Position numbers and translations under genes: made by a program. From Brachybacterium subflavum (GTDB taxonomy: Bacteria > Actinomycetota > Actinomycetes > Actinomycetales > Dermabacteraceae), in assembly GCF_009299795.1 (NCBI RefSeq), contig NZ_VIGP01000003.1, forward strand, positions 124,001-188,000: a stretch of 64,000 nucleotides of DNA, read 5' to 3'. Below the pieces are notes generated by a model. That model was given only the letters and a program-made list of their open reading frames with translations, ran no database searches and was not told the origin of the DNA. Shown in pieces: positions 17,033 through 25,653 of the stretch. How positions within the stretch are numbered: the first letter of the stretch is position 1; each line of letters starts with the position of its first letter.

Positions 17033-18091
17033 TCAATCGCCGGCGGGCAGCAGTGCGGCGAGCGGCTCGACGTGGGCGAGGATCCGCTCGCGCAGCCCGT
17101 CGGCCCGCGCCGCGAGCTCCCGCTGACGCCGCTGGTACTCGGCCTTCCCGTCGGCTGTCTCGATCGGGACGACCCCGTACCCGAGGGGACGCACGTCGTA
17201 CGGACTCGCCTCCATGTCCAGCACTCGCGTCGCCCGGGCGTGCTCGAAGCAGTCGAGCACCAGGTCGGAGGGCACGAGCGGCACGAGCTTCATCGCCCAC
17301 TTGTACAGGTCCATGCCCACGTGCAGGCAGGCGGGATTGTCGCGCCGCACCTGCGTGCCGCGCGTGGGCGTCATCGAGTTGCGCGGCACGGCGTCCTTCG
17401 TGAAGAAGCGGAACGCGTCCACGTGCGAGCACACCAGGCGCTCGCGCTCCACGACCTCGTCCGTCTCCTCCCGTCCCAGCCGCAGCGGCAGGTCCTCGTG
17501 GCGCTGCGCTCCCTCGGGAAGTCGGTAGACCATGGCCCACTCGTGCAGCCCGAAGCATGCGAAGTTCGGACGGCGCTCGCGCAGCGAGGAGGAGCGGAGC
17601 AGGCGCGTCATGAACCCGAGGGCGTCCGCGCGCTCATCCAGATACCGGCCCACATCCGCCCGGCGCAGGACCGGCGCGCCGAGGTCGTGATCGCCGTACC
17701 GGTCGGCGCGCTGGTCCGCGTACCAGGATCGTGCCCCGTCGTGGACGTCGCCGACCGTCCCCTCGTCGGCCCCCGGATCGGCCCGGGCGTCGTAGGCGAC
17801 CTCCCATCCCGGATGCCAGCGCCGCAGACGAGCGGGGGAGAAGGGGTAATAGGTGAACAGGAAGTCCTCGACCGGGTGCTTCTCCCCGCGTCGGCGGCGC
17901 GCCCTGTGCCCGGCGGTCAGGGCGTCGGCCCGCTCCTGGTGCGCCCGTCGCTGCGCACATGCCTGGTCGGCCGTCAGCACCTCGCGCGGTGCGGGGACCC
18001 TCACCGCCCCGGCTGCATCGGCGATCTCGTGCGCGCGATCGTCGGCGGAGCCGTGGCGCGCGGCGGGGGAGTCGGACGACGGAGGGGGCAC
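17033..18091 (-). CDS. Actinobacterial 3-methyladenine DNA glycosylase-like protein
   Basis: The 352-residue protein belongs to a family widespread in actinobacteria and commonly annotated as 3-methyladenine DNA glycosylase. Recognisable segments are HPVEDFLFTYYPFSPARLRR near residue 72, FACFGLHEWAMVY, and MDLYKWAMKLVPLVPSDLV near residue 265. I see no helix-hairpin-helix signature, so the glycosylase assignment rests on family naming and is weak. The GTG start at 18091 has a CACACT hexamer 6 bases upstream. It is divergent from the FAH-family gene, with about 95 bp between the two start codons. Confidence 0.75.
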   Translation of the reverse strand: MPPPSSDSPAARHGSADDRAHEIADAAGAVRVPAPREVLTADQACAQRRAHQERADALTAGHRARRRRGEKHPVEDFLFTYYPFSPARLRRWHPGWEVAYDARADPGADEGTVGDVHDGARSWYADQRADRYGDHDLGAPVLRRADVGRYLDERADALGFMTRLLRSSSLRERRPNFACFGLHEWAMVYRLPEGAQRHEDLPLRLGREETDEVVERERLVCSHVDAFRFFTKDAVPRNSMTPTRGTQVRRDNPACLHVGMDLYKWAMKLVPLVPSDLVLDCFEHARATRVLDMEASPYDVRPLGYGVVPIETADGKAEYQRRQRELAARADGLRERILAHVEPLAALLPAGD

Positions 18092-18173
18092 GCTCCCAGT
18101 GTGGCAGGCGCCCCGGGGCGCGGGATCCGCCGTGCGCCCGGGAGCGCGGCGGACCCGCCCGTTCCGTCGGCCC

Positions 18174-18179
18174 TAGACT
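18174..18179 (+). promoter_or_regulatory. -10 hexamer TAGACT of the FAH-family gene
   Basis: TAGACT ends 7 nt before the ATG at 18187, with GGGAGCC between. A CCGTCGGCCC copy (18164-18173) abuts its 5' side. Confidence 0.6.
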
Positions 18180-18186
18180 GGGAGCC

Positions 18187-18963
18187 ATGCGCATCGCCCG
18201 ATACACCACCGGTGACGACCCCAGCTTCGGCATCGTCCAGGAGAAGGACGGCACGGAGTACGTCTACGGCATCACCGGAGACCCCCTGTACACCGAGATC
18301 CGGCCCAGCGGGAAGCGGCATCCGCTCGCCGACGTGCGCCTGCTGGCACCGGTGATCCCGCGCTCGAAGGTGGTGTGCGTCGGCAAGAACTACGCCGCGC
18401 ACGCCGCGGAGATGGGCACCGAGGTCCCCGAGCAGGCGCTCTACTTCCTCAAGCCCAACACCGCCGTCATCGGCCCAGACGAGCCCATCGTCCTGCCCGC
18501 CTACAGCACCGAGGTCAGCCTCGAGGCCGAGCTAGCCGTCGTCATCCAGCGCATGGCCAAGGACATCGACGCCGAGCAGGCCTCCGACGTGATCCTGGGA
18601 TACACCTGCGCGAACGACCTCACCGCCCGCGACGCCCAGCGCGCCGAGAACCAGTGGTTCCGCGCCAAGGCCTTCGACACCTCCTGCCCGCTCGGACCCT
18701 GGATCGAGACCGACGTCGACCCCGCGGCCCTCGCGATCGGCTCGACGGTCGACGGGGACCTCGCGCAGGACGGCACCACCGCCGACATGCTCCGCAGCGT
18801 GCCCGAGCTGGTCGCGGAGATCTCCCGCGTGACCACCCTGCTGCCCGGCGACGTCATCCTCACCGGCACGCCCGCGGGCGTGCGCTCGGTGGGCGCGGGG
18901 AGCGTCATCGACGTGACCATCGAGGGAGTCGGCACGCTCACCAACCCCGTCGTCCGCCGCTGA
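18187..18963 (+). CDS. Fumarylacetoacetate hydrolase family protein
   Basis: The 258-residue protein has the FAH fold of hydrolases, decarboxylases and isomerases acting on 2-oxo acids (for example 2-hydroxyhepta-2,4-diene-1,7-dioate isomerase or acylpyruvase). The metal site is visible as VSLEAELAVVI (ExE ligands, around residue 105) and a later Asp in CANDLTARDAQ. The N-terminal domain is small, as in the bacterial type. It is followed by gltX 114 bp downstream, an arrangement seen in other actinobacteria, but no pathway link is known. The start is supported by a leaderless-type hexamer. Confidence 0.9.
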   Translation: MRIARYTTGDDPSFGIVQEKDGTEYVYGITGDPLYTEIRPSGKRHPLADVRLLAPVIPRSKVVCVGKNYAAHAAEMGTEVPEQALYFLKPNTAVIGPDEPIVLPAYSTEVSLEAELAVVIQRMAKDIDAEQASDVILGYTCANDLTARDAQRAENQWFRAKAFDTSCPLGPWIETDVDPAALAIGSTVDGDLAQDGTTADMLRSVPELVAEISRVTTLLPGDVILTGTPAGVRSVGAGSVIDVTIEGVGTLTNPVVRR

Positions 18964-19077
18964 TCGGGCGGCGGGCAGCGCCCGTCCCGCCCCGTCGGCC
19001 CGCTTACGCCCTCGCACCCGCACCCGCCCGACCCCACCCGTCCGCCGCCCCGCGGCATCCCGAAGGAGACCATCCGC

Positions 19078-20607
19078 GTGACCCACGCCCCCGCCACCGC
19101 ACCGACCACAGAGGCCACCGGCGCCGACATCCGCGTGCGCTTCTGCCCGAGCCCCACCGGCACGCCGCACGTGGGCATGGTCCGCACCGCCCTGTACAAC
19201 TGGGCGCACGCGCGCCGCCACGGCGGCTCGCTCATCTTCCGCATCGAGGACACGGACGCCGCGCGCGACAGCGAGGAGTCCTACCACCAGCTGCTCGACG
19301 CGATGCGCTGGCTCGGCATCGACTGGGACGAGGGCGTCGAGGTGGGCGGGCCCGACGGCCCCTACCGCCAGTCCCAGCGCGGCGAGATCTACGAGGGTGT
19401 GATCGCCAAGCTCAAGGACGCCGGCGTCATCTACGAGTCCTACTCGAGCGCCGAGGAGACCAAGGCGCGCCACCTCGCCGCCGGGCGCGACCCGCAGCTG
19501 GGCTACGACGGCTTCGACCGCGACCTCACCGAGGAGCAGAAGGCCGCCTACCGCGCCGAGGGCCGCCAGCCGGTGTGGCGCCTGCGCATGCCCGACGAGG
19601 ACATCACCTTCGAGGACATGGTGCGCGGCGAGATCACCTTCAAGGCAGGGTCGACCCCGGACTTCGTGGTGGTGCGCGGGAACGGCCAGCCGCTGTACAC
19701 GCTGGTCAATCCCGTGGACGACGCCCTCATGGGCGTCACCCACGTGCTGCGGGGCGAGGACCTGCTGTCCTCGACGCCCCGCCAGATCGCCCTGTACCGC
19801 GCGCTCATCGAGGTGGGCGTCGCGACCGCGATCCCGCGCTTCGGACACCTCCCGTACGTGCTCGGCGAGGGCAACAAGAAGCTCTCCAAGCGCGACCCCG
19901 AGTCCAACCTCTTCAACTACCGCGACCAGGGATTCCTGCCCGAGGGCATGGTGAACTACCTGGCGCTCCTCGGCTGGGGCTTCAGCGCCGACCAGGACGT
20001 CTTCACGCGCGAGCAGATGGTCGAGCGCTTCGACGCGAGCGACGTGAACCCGAACCCCGCGCACGTGGACTTCAAGAAGGCCACTGCCATCAACGCGGAC
20101 CACATGCGCCTGCTGGATCCGGTCGAGTTCACCGAGCGCATGGTCCCGTACCTGCAGAAGGCCGGCGTCGTCTCGGACCCGATCACCGAGCACGAGCACG
20201 AGCTGCTCGCCGCGGCGACCCCGCTGGTCCAGCCGCGCATGAACCTGCTCGGCGAGGCCCCGGACATGCTCCGCTTCCTCTTCCTCGACGACGCGGACCT
20301 CACCATCGCCGAGGACGCCCTGAAGAAGATGGGCGAGGATCCCGCCGCGGTCGTGGACCGTGCGATCACGGAGGTCGAGGCGATCTCCGAGGAGGACTTC
20401 ACCGCCGCCCGCCTCGAGGAGGCGCTGCGCGCCGCGATCGTGGAGGACATGGGCATCAAGCCGCGTCTCGCCTTCGGGCCGCTGCGCTCCGCGATCTCCG
20501 GCCGACGCATCTCGCCGCCGCTGTTCGAGTCCATGGAGCTGCTGGGTCGCGACTCCTCCCTCGCCCGGCTGCGCGCGGGCCGCGAGGTCTTCGCCGGGCT
20601 CGCCTGA
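19078..20607 (+). CDS. gltX: Glutamate--tRNA ligase
   Basis: GltX charges tRNA-Glu (and in organisms lacking GlnRS also tRNA-Gln). The 509-residue protein has the class I signature [13 protein letters not shown] near residues 23-35 (HIGH equivalent is PHVG) and the KMSKS equivalent KKLSKRDP around residue 266. The start is GTG at 19078 behind CGAAGGAGA. It lies close to tRNA-Gln and two tRNA-Glu genes, its substrates. The C-terminal anticodon-binding domain is complete. A low-complexity tail ([10 protein letters not shown]) ends the protein. Confidence 0.97.
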   Translation: MTHAPATAPTTEATGADIRVRFCPSPTGTPHVGMVRTALYNWAHARRHGGSLIFRIEDTDAARDSEESYHQLLDAMRWLGIDWDEGVEVGGPDGPYRQSQRGEIYEGVIAKLKDAGVIYESYSSAEETKARHLAAGRDPQLGYDGFDRDLTEEQKAAYRAEGRQPVWRLRMPDEDITFEDMVRGEITFKAGSTPDFVVVRGNGQPLYTLVNPVDDALMGVTHVLRGEDLLSSTPRQIALYRALIEVGVATAIPRFGHLPYVLGEGNKKLSKRDPESNLFNYRDQGFLPEGMVNYLALLGWGFSADQDVFTREQMVERFDASDVNPNPAHVDFKKATAINADHMRLLDPVEFTERMVPYLQKAGVVSDPITEHEHELLAAATPLVQPRMNLLGEAPDMLRFLFLDDADLTIAEDALKKMGEDPAAVVDRAITEVEAISEEDFTAARLEEALRAAIVEDMGIKPRLAFGPLRSAISGRRISPPLFESMELLGRDSSLARLRAGREVFAGLA

Positions 20608-20619
20608 GCGTCAGGTTCC

Positions 20620-21615
20620 GTGGGCGTCGGGGGCAGATGCGGAGTGAGTGGTGAGGGTGAGAGCTCGGCGGGCGCGGAGGAGCGGAGTGCGTCGGCCGAC
20701 GGGCCGGCTCCCGCTCCGACGCATCTCTCCGAGCACCTGGCAGGGGTCGAGGCCGTGCTCCTGGACATCGACCACACGCTCGTCGACACGGCCTCCGCCT
20801 TCGCCCGCGCCCTCGGCCGGTCTCTGATCCCGATGCTGAGGGCGCGGCACGGCGCGTCCACGCGGGCTCGGGGCTCGGAGCTCGCCTCGGGCTCCGACGA
20901 TCACGCGACGGGCTCCGACGATCACGCGACGGGCTCCGACGATCACGCGACGGGCGTCGACGACCGGGCGGCGTGCATCGACGACCGGGCCATCATCGCG
21001 CGCTGGTCGGCCGATCCGGGGGACCACTACCGCTCCTACACGCGGGGCGAGGTCCCCTACGCCGTCCAGCGCCACGCCCGGATCGACGAGATCGCGCACT
21101 GGCTGGGCCTCGCCTCCTTCTCGGACACCGAGTACGAGGCGTTCGCCCGCGCCTTCGACGCGGACTTGATCCCCGCGTGCACGGCCTTCGAGGATGCCCG
21201 ACCCGCCGTGCTCGCACTGCGCGAGGCCGGGGTGGCGGTGGGAGCGGTGTCGAACGCGTCCCGCTCCCTGCAGGAGCGCAAGCTCGAGTCCGCGGGGCTC
21301 GCGGACGTCGTCCCGCTGCTCGTGACCGTAGAGACCTTCGGCGTCGGCAAGCCCGATCCGCGCGTATTCCGCGAGGGCGCCCGCCTGCTCGACGTCGATC
21401 CCGCACGCGCCGCGTACGTGGGCGACGAGCCCGACGTGGACGCGCAGGCCGCAGCACTCGCAGGCCTTCGTGGCGTGCTTCTCAGGCGCCCCGGCGACGA
21501 ACGGTGCCTCGGGCACCGAGAACCAGGCGTTGACCAGCGCAGATACTGCGAGGTGGGAGACCTCACAGGGGTCGCGGCCGCGATCGCTTTGCCGACGGGC
21601 ACGCGGACCGGGTAA
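20620..21615 (+). CDS. HAD-superfamily hydrolase with an internal tandem repeat
   Basis: The 331-residue product has motif I as LLDIDHTLVDT (nucleophile Asp), motif II GAVSNAS, motif III lysine in VGKPDP and motif IV GDEPDVD, so it is probably an active phosphatase. Between residues ~90 and 115 it carries three copies of the heptad GSDDHAT and two degenerate ones, in the cap region just after motif I; this is most unusual for HAD proteins. The GTG at 20620 starts 12 bp after gltX; an in-frame GTG at 20644 is an alternative and the first 35 residues are low complexity. The C-terminus overlaps the tRNA-Gln promoter. Confidence 0.8.
   Translation: MGVGGRCGVSGEGESSAGAEERSASADGPAPAPTHLSEHLAGVEAVLLDIDHTLVDTASAFARALGRSLIPMLRARHGASTRARGSELASGSDDHATGSDDHATGSDDHATGVDDRAACIDDRAIIARWSADPGDHYRSYTRGEVPYAVQRHARIDEIAHWLGLASFSDTEYEAFARAFDADLIPACTAFEDARPAVLALREAGVAVGAVSNASRSLQERKLESAGLADVVPLLVTVETFGVGKPDPRVFREGARLLDVDPARAAYVGDEPDVDAQAAALAGLRGVLLRRPGDERCLGHREPGVDQRRYCEVGDLTGVAAAIALPTGTRTG
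20890..20952 (+). repeat. Three perfect copies of a 21-bp tandem repeat inside the HAD gene
   Basis: Copies are at 20890-20910, 20911-20931 and 20932-20952; two diverged copies follow to about 20994. The unit is in frame and encodes GSDDHAT, so copy number can change without a frameshift. Confidence 0.95.
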
Positions 21616-21618
21616 TGT
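21589..21618 (+). promoter_or_regulatory. Candidate tRNA-Gln promoter (TTGCCG-N18-TAATGT)
   Basis: TTGCCG at 21589-21594 and TAATGT at 21613-21618 are spaced by 18 bp, with transcription then starting about 50 bp before tRNA-Gln. It overlaps the end of the HAD gene (21615). Confidence 0.5.
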
Positions 21619-21677
21619 TCTATCTCGTTGCGGCACCCGCACCGCGGACCCCGGTCCTCGGAAAGGTGCTCTGACCT

Positions 21678-21749
21678 TGGGGTATGGTGTAATCGGCAAC
21701 ACGACGGTTTCTGGTACCGTTATTCTAGGTTCGAGTCCTGGTACCCCAG
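21678..21749 (+). tRNA. tRNA-Gln (anticodon CTG)
   Basis: A full cloverleaf folds: acceptor stem TGGGGTA (21678-21684) with TACCCCA (21742-21748), anticodon stem ACGGT/ACCGT around the loop TTCTGGT giving anticodon CTG (reads CAG), T-arm GGTTCGAGTCC, discriminator G at 21749. CCA is not encoded. Confidence 0.96.
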
Positions 21750-21787
21750 CGCTTCACCCTCGTTCAGGCGAGGAGTTCGAAGTCCGC

Positions 21788-21863
21788 GCCCCGTTCGTCT
21801 AGCGGCCCAGGACGTCGCCCTCTCACGGCGGTAACACCGGTTCAAATCCGGTACGGGGTACCA
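21788..21863 (+). tRNA. tRNA-Glu (anticodon CTC), copy 1
   Basis: Acceptor stem GCCCCGT with ACGGGGT (one G-T pair), anticodon loop CTCTCAC giving CTC (reads GAG), T-arm GGTTCAAATCC, discriminator A and an encoded CCA at 21861-21863. It is 76 nt including CCA and identical to the copy at 22004. Confidence 0.96.
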
Positions 21864-22003
21864 GCAGATCCTCTGATCTGCGGCAGGTCCAGCACCTGCC
21901 TCGCGGTCCTCGGGATCGCACCTCGGAATCATGGTCTGCACGTCGGGCCATCGCTCCGGACCGTCGATCCTCGGATCGGCAGCCGGTCTCCGGATCGGCG
22001 CAG

Positions 22004-22079
22004 GCCCCGTTCGTCTAGCGGCCCAGGACGTCGCCCTCTCACGGCGGTAACACCGGTTCAAATCCGGTACGGGGTACCA
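22004..22079 (+). tRNA. tRNA-Glu (anticodon CTC), copy 2
   Basis: Every base matches copy 1, and CCA is encoded at 22077-22079. The 140 bp between the copies is not repeated apart from a few flanking bases. A strong hairpin follows at 22086. Confidence 0.96.
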
Positions 22080-22085
22080 GCAGGA

Positions 22086-22125
22086 CAGAAGGAGCCGGCA
22101 TCCACGCGGATGTCGGCTCCTTCTG
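22086..22125 (+). terminator. 18-bp hairpin terminating the tRNA cluster
   Basis: Arms 22086-22103 and 22108-22125 pair with one G-T wobble around ACGC, beginning 6 bp after the second tRNA-Glu. It probably ends the tRNA transcript. Confidence 0.8.
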
Positions 22126-22164
22126 CGTGGGGTGGGTGCGCCCGGCGGGCCGGTCTTCCAGCTC

Positions 22165-22236
22165 CTGCTCGCGCCCCAGCTGCTGCTCGCGCTTCCGCTG
22201 CTGCTTGCGCTTCCGCTGCTGCTCGCGCCCCCGCGT
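22165..22236. repeat. Four copies of an 18-bp tandem repeat
   Basis: Units begin at 22165, 22183, 22201 and 22219; the best pair (second and third) differ by one base (CTGCTCGCGCTTCCGCTG type). They sit between the tRNA terminator and the convergent IclR-type gene. On the minus strand they could encode a basic Gln/Arg/Glu repeat, but that frame has no other support. Confidence 0.85.
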
Positions 22237-22369
22237 CACGCGACGGCCCCCAGCGGACACGTACGTCATATATTGCGCGGATGTCGCGCATAGGCCGCTC
22301 CGTGACGCGGGCGCTCCGGAACGGACCTCCGGAGGCGGCCCCGGCCCGGGCCCGGGCCCGCCGCCGGCG

Positions 22370-23104
22370 TCAGCCGCCCGCGCGGCGCAGGACCTCACTG
22401 AGGTGGTTGGCGGAGCTGATCACCGCGGCGGCGTGCAGGCGGCCGGGCTGCCGGGTGATGCGCTCGAGCGGGCCCGAGACGCTCAGGGCCGCGATCACGC
22501 GACCGCCCGGTCCGCGCACCGGCGCCGAGACGGAGCCGACGCCCGCTTCGCGCTCACCGATGGACTGCGCCCAGCCCCGGCGCCTGACCGCGGAGAGCAT
22601 GGTCGCGGTGAAGCGGGCGCCGTGCAGGCCCCTGTGCAGGCGGTCCGGCTCCTCCCAGGCCAGCAGGATCTGGGCGGCCGACCCGGCCTTCATCGTCAGG
22701 GTGGACCCGAGCGGTACGGAGTCGCGCAGGCCGATGGGCGGCTCGGCGCTCGCCACGCAGATGCGGTGGTCGCCCTGGCGGCGGTAGAGCTGGGCGGACT
22801 CGCCCGTGTGGTCGCGCAGCGCGGTGAGCACGGGGCCCGCGGCGGCGAGCAGACGGTCCTCGCCCGCGGCGGCGGAGAGCTCCCCGAGGCGGGGCCCCAG
22901 GATGAAACGACCCTGCATGTCGCGCGCCACCAGGCGATGATGCTCCAGTGCCACCGCGAGGCGATGGGCCGTGGGGCGGGCCAGTCCCGTGGACTGGACG
23001 AGCTGGGCGAGGGTCGCAGGGCCTGCTTCGAGGGCGCCGAGGACGGTCGCGGCCTTGTCGAGCACGCCGACGCCGCTCCCGCCCTCCTCCGTGGTGGTGT
23101 CCAT
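22370..23104 (-). CDS. IclR-family regulator, probably of the leucine genes (LtbR/NdgR type)
   Basis: The 244-residue protein has an N-terminal winged HTH (TLAQLVQSTGLARPTAHRLA, residues ~30-50) and a C-terminal effector domain (GLRDSVPLGSTLTMKAGSAA, SVSAPVRGPGGRVIAALSVSG). It is transcribed away from leuCD, the arrangement of LtbR in Corynebacterium/Mycobacterium and NdgR in Streptomyces, which regulate leucine and tryptophan or leucine synthesis. The role here is inferred from this conserved placement. Start ATG at 23104; a longer in-frame extension to 23341 would overlap leuC's leader and is low complexity. Confidence 0.9.
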   Translation of the reverse strand: MDTTTEEGGSGVGVLDKAATVLGALEAGPATLAQLVQSTGLARPTAHRLAVALEHHRLVARDMQGRFILGPRLGELSAAAGEDRLLAAAGPVLTALRDHTGESAQLYRRQGDHRICVASAEPPIGLRDSVPLGSTLTMKAGSAAQILLAWEEPDRLHRGLHGARFTATMLSAVRRRGWAQSIGEREAGVGSVSAPVRGPGGRVIAALSVSGPLERITRQPGRLHAAAVISSANHLSEVLRRAGG

Positions 23105-23330
23105 GCTCCGATATTGCCGTCTTATTTGTTGAGACGCAAGTGCGCAGCACCAATTCCCTCGCGACGATTGCTGTGTTCCGGCCGAGCACCGGTGCGCGCG
23201 ACGCCCCCGTCGGCCCTGGCCGTCGGGCCCGTCGGCCCCGCACCGAGCCCGCACCAGAGGCCGACCCGGCATCGCGCCGGACCTCATCCGGCGCGGACGC
23301 CGGATGATCACGAGGGAAGGAAGAGGAGCC
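23105..23330. promoter_or_regulatory. Divergent control region between the IclR-type gene and leuC
   Basis: The 226-bp gap has a distinctly A+T-richer patch at about 23108-23155 (…CTTATTTGTTGAGACGC…) next to the regulator start, suitable for promoters and an IclR-family operator. I cannot assign an operator by consensus. Two copies of CCGTCGGCCC lie at 23207 and 23229. Confidence 0.5.
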
Positions 23331-24803
23331 ATGGCGAGCACGCTCGCGGAGAAGGTGTGGAAGGACCATGTGGTGCGCCGGGGAGAGAACGGCGAGCCCG
23401 ACCTGCTCTACATCGACCTCCAGCTCCTCCATGAGGTGACTAGCCCCCAGGCCTTCGACGGACTGCGCCAGGAGGGCCGCGAGCTGCGCCGCGTGGACCA
23501 GACGATCGCGACCGAGGACCACAACACCCCCACGGTCGATATCGACAAGCCGATCGCGGACATCACCTCCCGCACCCAGATCGACACCCTGCGCCGCAAC
23601 GCCGAGGAGTTCGGCGTGCGCATCCACTCCCTGGGCGACAAGGAGCAGGGGATCGTGCACGTCGTCGGCCCGCAGCTGGGCCTGACGATGCCGGGCATCA
23701 CCGTCGTCTGCGGCGACTCGCACACCTCCACGCACGGCGCCTTCGGGGCCCTGGCCTTCGGCATCGGCACCAGCGAGGTCGAGCACGTGATGGCGACCCA
23801 GACGCTGCCTCTGGCCCCGTTCAAGACCATGGCGATCACCGTCGAGGGCACGCTCAAGCCCGGCGTGAGCGCCAAGGACATCATCCTGGCGGTCATCGCG
23901 AAGATCGGCACCGGCGGCGGCGCCGGCTATGTGCTCGAGTATCGTGGCGAGGCCATCCGCTCGCTCTCGATGGAGGGCCGGATGACGATCTGCAACATGT
24001 CGATCGAGGCCGGCGCCCGCGCGGGCATGGTGGCCCCGGACGAGACCACTTTCGAGTACGTCAAGGGCCGTCCCCATGCCCCGGAGGGCGAGCTGTGGGA
24101 CGAGGCCGTCGAGTACTGGAGGTCGCTGCGCACCGACGAGGGCGCGGCCTTCGACGCGGAGGTCGTCATCGACGCCGACGAGCTCGAGCCGTTCGTCACC
24201 TGGGGCACCAACCCCGGGCAGGGTCTGCCGCTGTCCGCGGCGGTGCCCGCGCCCGAGGACTTCACCGACGACACCTCGCGCGCGAGCGCCGAGAGCGCCC
24301 TGCAGTACATGGATCTGGTCCCCGGCACGCCGCTCAAGGACATCCGCGTGGACACCGTGTTCATGGGCTCGTGCACGAACTCGCGCATCGAGGACCTGCG
24401 GGCCTTCGTCGACGTCATCCGCGGTCGCAGCAAGGACCCGGACGTGCGCGTGATGGTGGTTCCCGGCTCGGCCCGCGTGAAGCTGCAGGCCGAGCAGGAG
24501 GGTCTGGACCGGGAGATCCTGGCCTTCGGCGCCGAGTGGCGCCAGGCCGGCTGCTCCATGTGCCTGGGCATGAACCCCGACCAGCTCGCGCCGGGGGAGC
24601 GCTGCGCCTCGACCTCCAACCGCAACTTCGAGGGCAGGCAGGGCAAGGGCGGACGCACCCACCTGGTCTCCCCGGTGGTCGCCGCCGCGACCGCCGTGCG
24701 CGGGACCCTGAGCTCCCCGTCGGATCTCGATCCCGTCGACCCCGCGGCCGAGCCGCCCCGCGCCGAGCGGATCCCGCTCCCGGGCGGGCTCCGCATCGCC
24801 TGA
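23331..24803 (+). CDS. leuC: 3-isopropylmalate dehydratase large subunit
   Basis: LeuC with LeuD isomerises 2-isopropylmalate to 3-isopropylmalate. The 490-residue aconitase-fold protein has the [4Fe-4S] cysteines in [12 protein letters not shown] (near residue 127), [12 protein letters not shown] and [22 protein letters not shown] precedes the ATG at 23331 by 4 bases; an ATG 27 bases upstream in frame is less well placed. It lies 68 bp before leuD and diverges from the presumed LtbR-type regulator, so leuCD is likely an operon under that regulator. Confidence 0.97.
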   Translation: MASTLAEKVWKDHVVRRGENGEPDLLYIDLQLLHEVTSPQAFDGLRQEGRELRRVDQTIATEDHNTPTVDIDKPIADITSRTQIDTLRRNAEEFGVRIHSLGDKEQGIVHVVGPQLGLTMPGITVVCGDSHTSTHGAFGALAFGIGTSEVEHVMATQTLPLAPFKTMAITVEGTLKPGVSAKDIILAVIAKIGTGGGAGYVLEYRGEAIRSLSMEGRMTICNMSIEAGARAGMVAPDETTFEYVKGRPHAPEGELWDEAVEYWRSLRTDEGAAFDAEVVIDADELEPFVTWGTNPGQGLPLSAAVPAPEDFTDDTSRASAESALQYMDLVPGTPLKDIRVDTVFMGSCTNSRIEDLRAFVDVIRGRSKDPDVRVMVVPGSARVKLQAEQEGLDREILAFGAEWRQAGCSMCLGMNPDQLAPGERCASTSNRNFEGRQGKGGRTHLVSPVVAAATAVRGTLSSPSDLDPVDPAAEPPRAERIPLPGGLRIA

Positions 24804-24871
24804 GCGCGAGCAGGAGCCCCCTCGGCCGACGGCGCACGAGCGATCACGCACATCTTTCAGGGAGAACAACC

Positions 24872-25477
24872 ATGGAGAAGTTCACCACCCACACGGGCGT
24901 CGGCGTCCCGCTGCGCCGCAGCAACGTCGACACCGACCAGATCATCCCCGCCGTCTACCTCAAGCGGGTCACCAAGACCGGCTTCGACGACGGCCTCTTC
25001 GTCAACTGGCGCAAGGACCCCGACTTCATCCTGAACCAGGAGCCCTATGCCCACGGCTCGGTGCTCGTGGCCGGCTCCGACTTCGGCACCGGGTCCTCCC
25101 GCGAGCACGCCGTCTGGGCGCTGCGGGACTACGGCTTCAAGGCCGTGCTCTCGAGCCGGTTCGCCGAGATCTTCCGCGGCAACGCGGGCAAGCAGGGCCT
25201 GGTCGCGGCCAAGCTCTCGCAGGACGACATCGAGCAGATCTGGAAGATCCTCGAGGAGGCGCCCGGCACGCAGATCACCGTCGACCTCGAGAACCAGCAG
25301 GTCCATGCGGCCGACGCGACGTTCCGCTTCGAGGTCGACGACTACACCCGCTGGCGCCTCATGGAGGGCCTGGACGACGTGGGCCTGACCCTGCGCCACG
25401 AGGCGGACATCTCCGCGTTCGAGGCGGAGCGCCCGCGCTGGATGCCCAAGACGCTGCCCGCGCGCAGCGTCGACTGA
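24872..25477 (+). CDS. leuD: 3-isopropylmalate dehydratase small subunit
   Basis: The 201-residue swivelling-domain subunit forms the LeuCD heterodimer. It has [20 protein letters not shown] near the N-terminus and the active-site loop [17 protein letters not shown] (residues ~66-82). Ribosome site CAGGGAGAA lies just before the ATG. Length is normal. murA starts 176 bp downstream. Confidence 0.97.
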   Translation: MEKFTTHTGVGVPLRRSNVDTDQIIPAVYLKRVTKTGFDDGLFVNWRKDPDFILNQEPYAHGSVLVAGSDFGTGSSREHAVWALRDYGFKAVLSSRFAEIFRGNAGKQGLVAAKLSQDDIEQIWKILEEAPGTQITVDLENQQVHAADATFRFEVDDYTRWRLMEGLDDVGLTLRHEADISAFEAERPRWMPKTLPARSVD

Positions 25478-25653
25478 CCTCCGGAGCCCTCGCCCTCCGG
25501 GGGTGAAGAGGACCATTCCGGCCGCTCGGACGGCGGGTGCGGCATCCCGCGCCCCCGGGCCGACGTCCAGCCCCGCCACATCGCCCTCCGGTACTCTGTG
25601 GGAATCGGAGGACGGACCCCGCCCGGGGGTCCCCGGAACGCTTCAAGGACGAT

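Noticed and set aside
21678..22079. tRNA cluster as an integration (att) site
   Set aside because: No integrase, no truncated tRNA copy and no transposase are within the window; the repeated tRNA-Glu is complete.
22039..22398. Minus-strand ORF encoding an Arg/Gln/Glu repeat
   Set aside because: It translates the 18-bp tandem repeat and the reverse of tRNA-Glu; no protein family matches.
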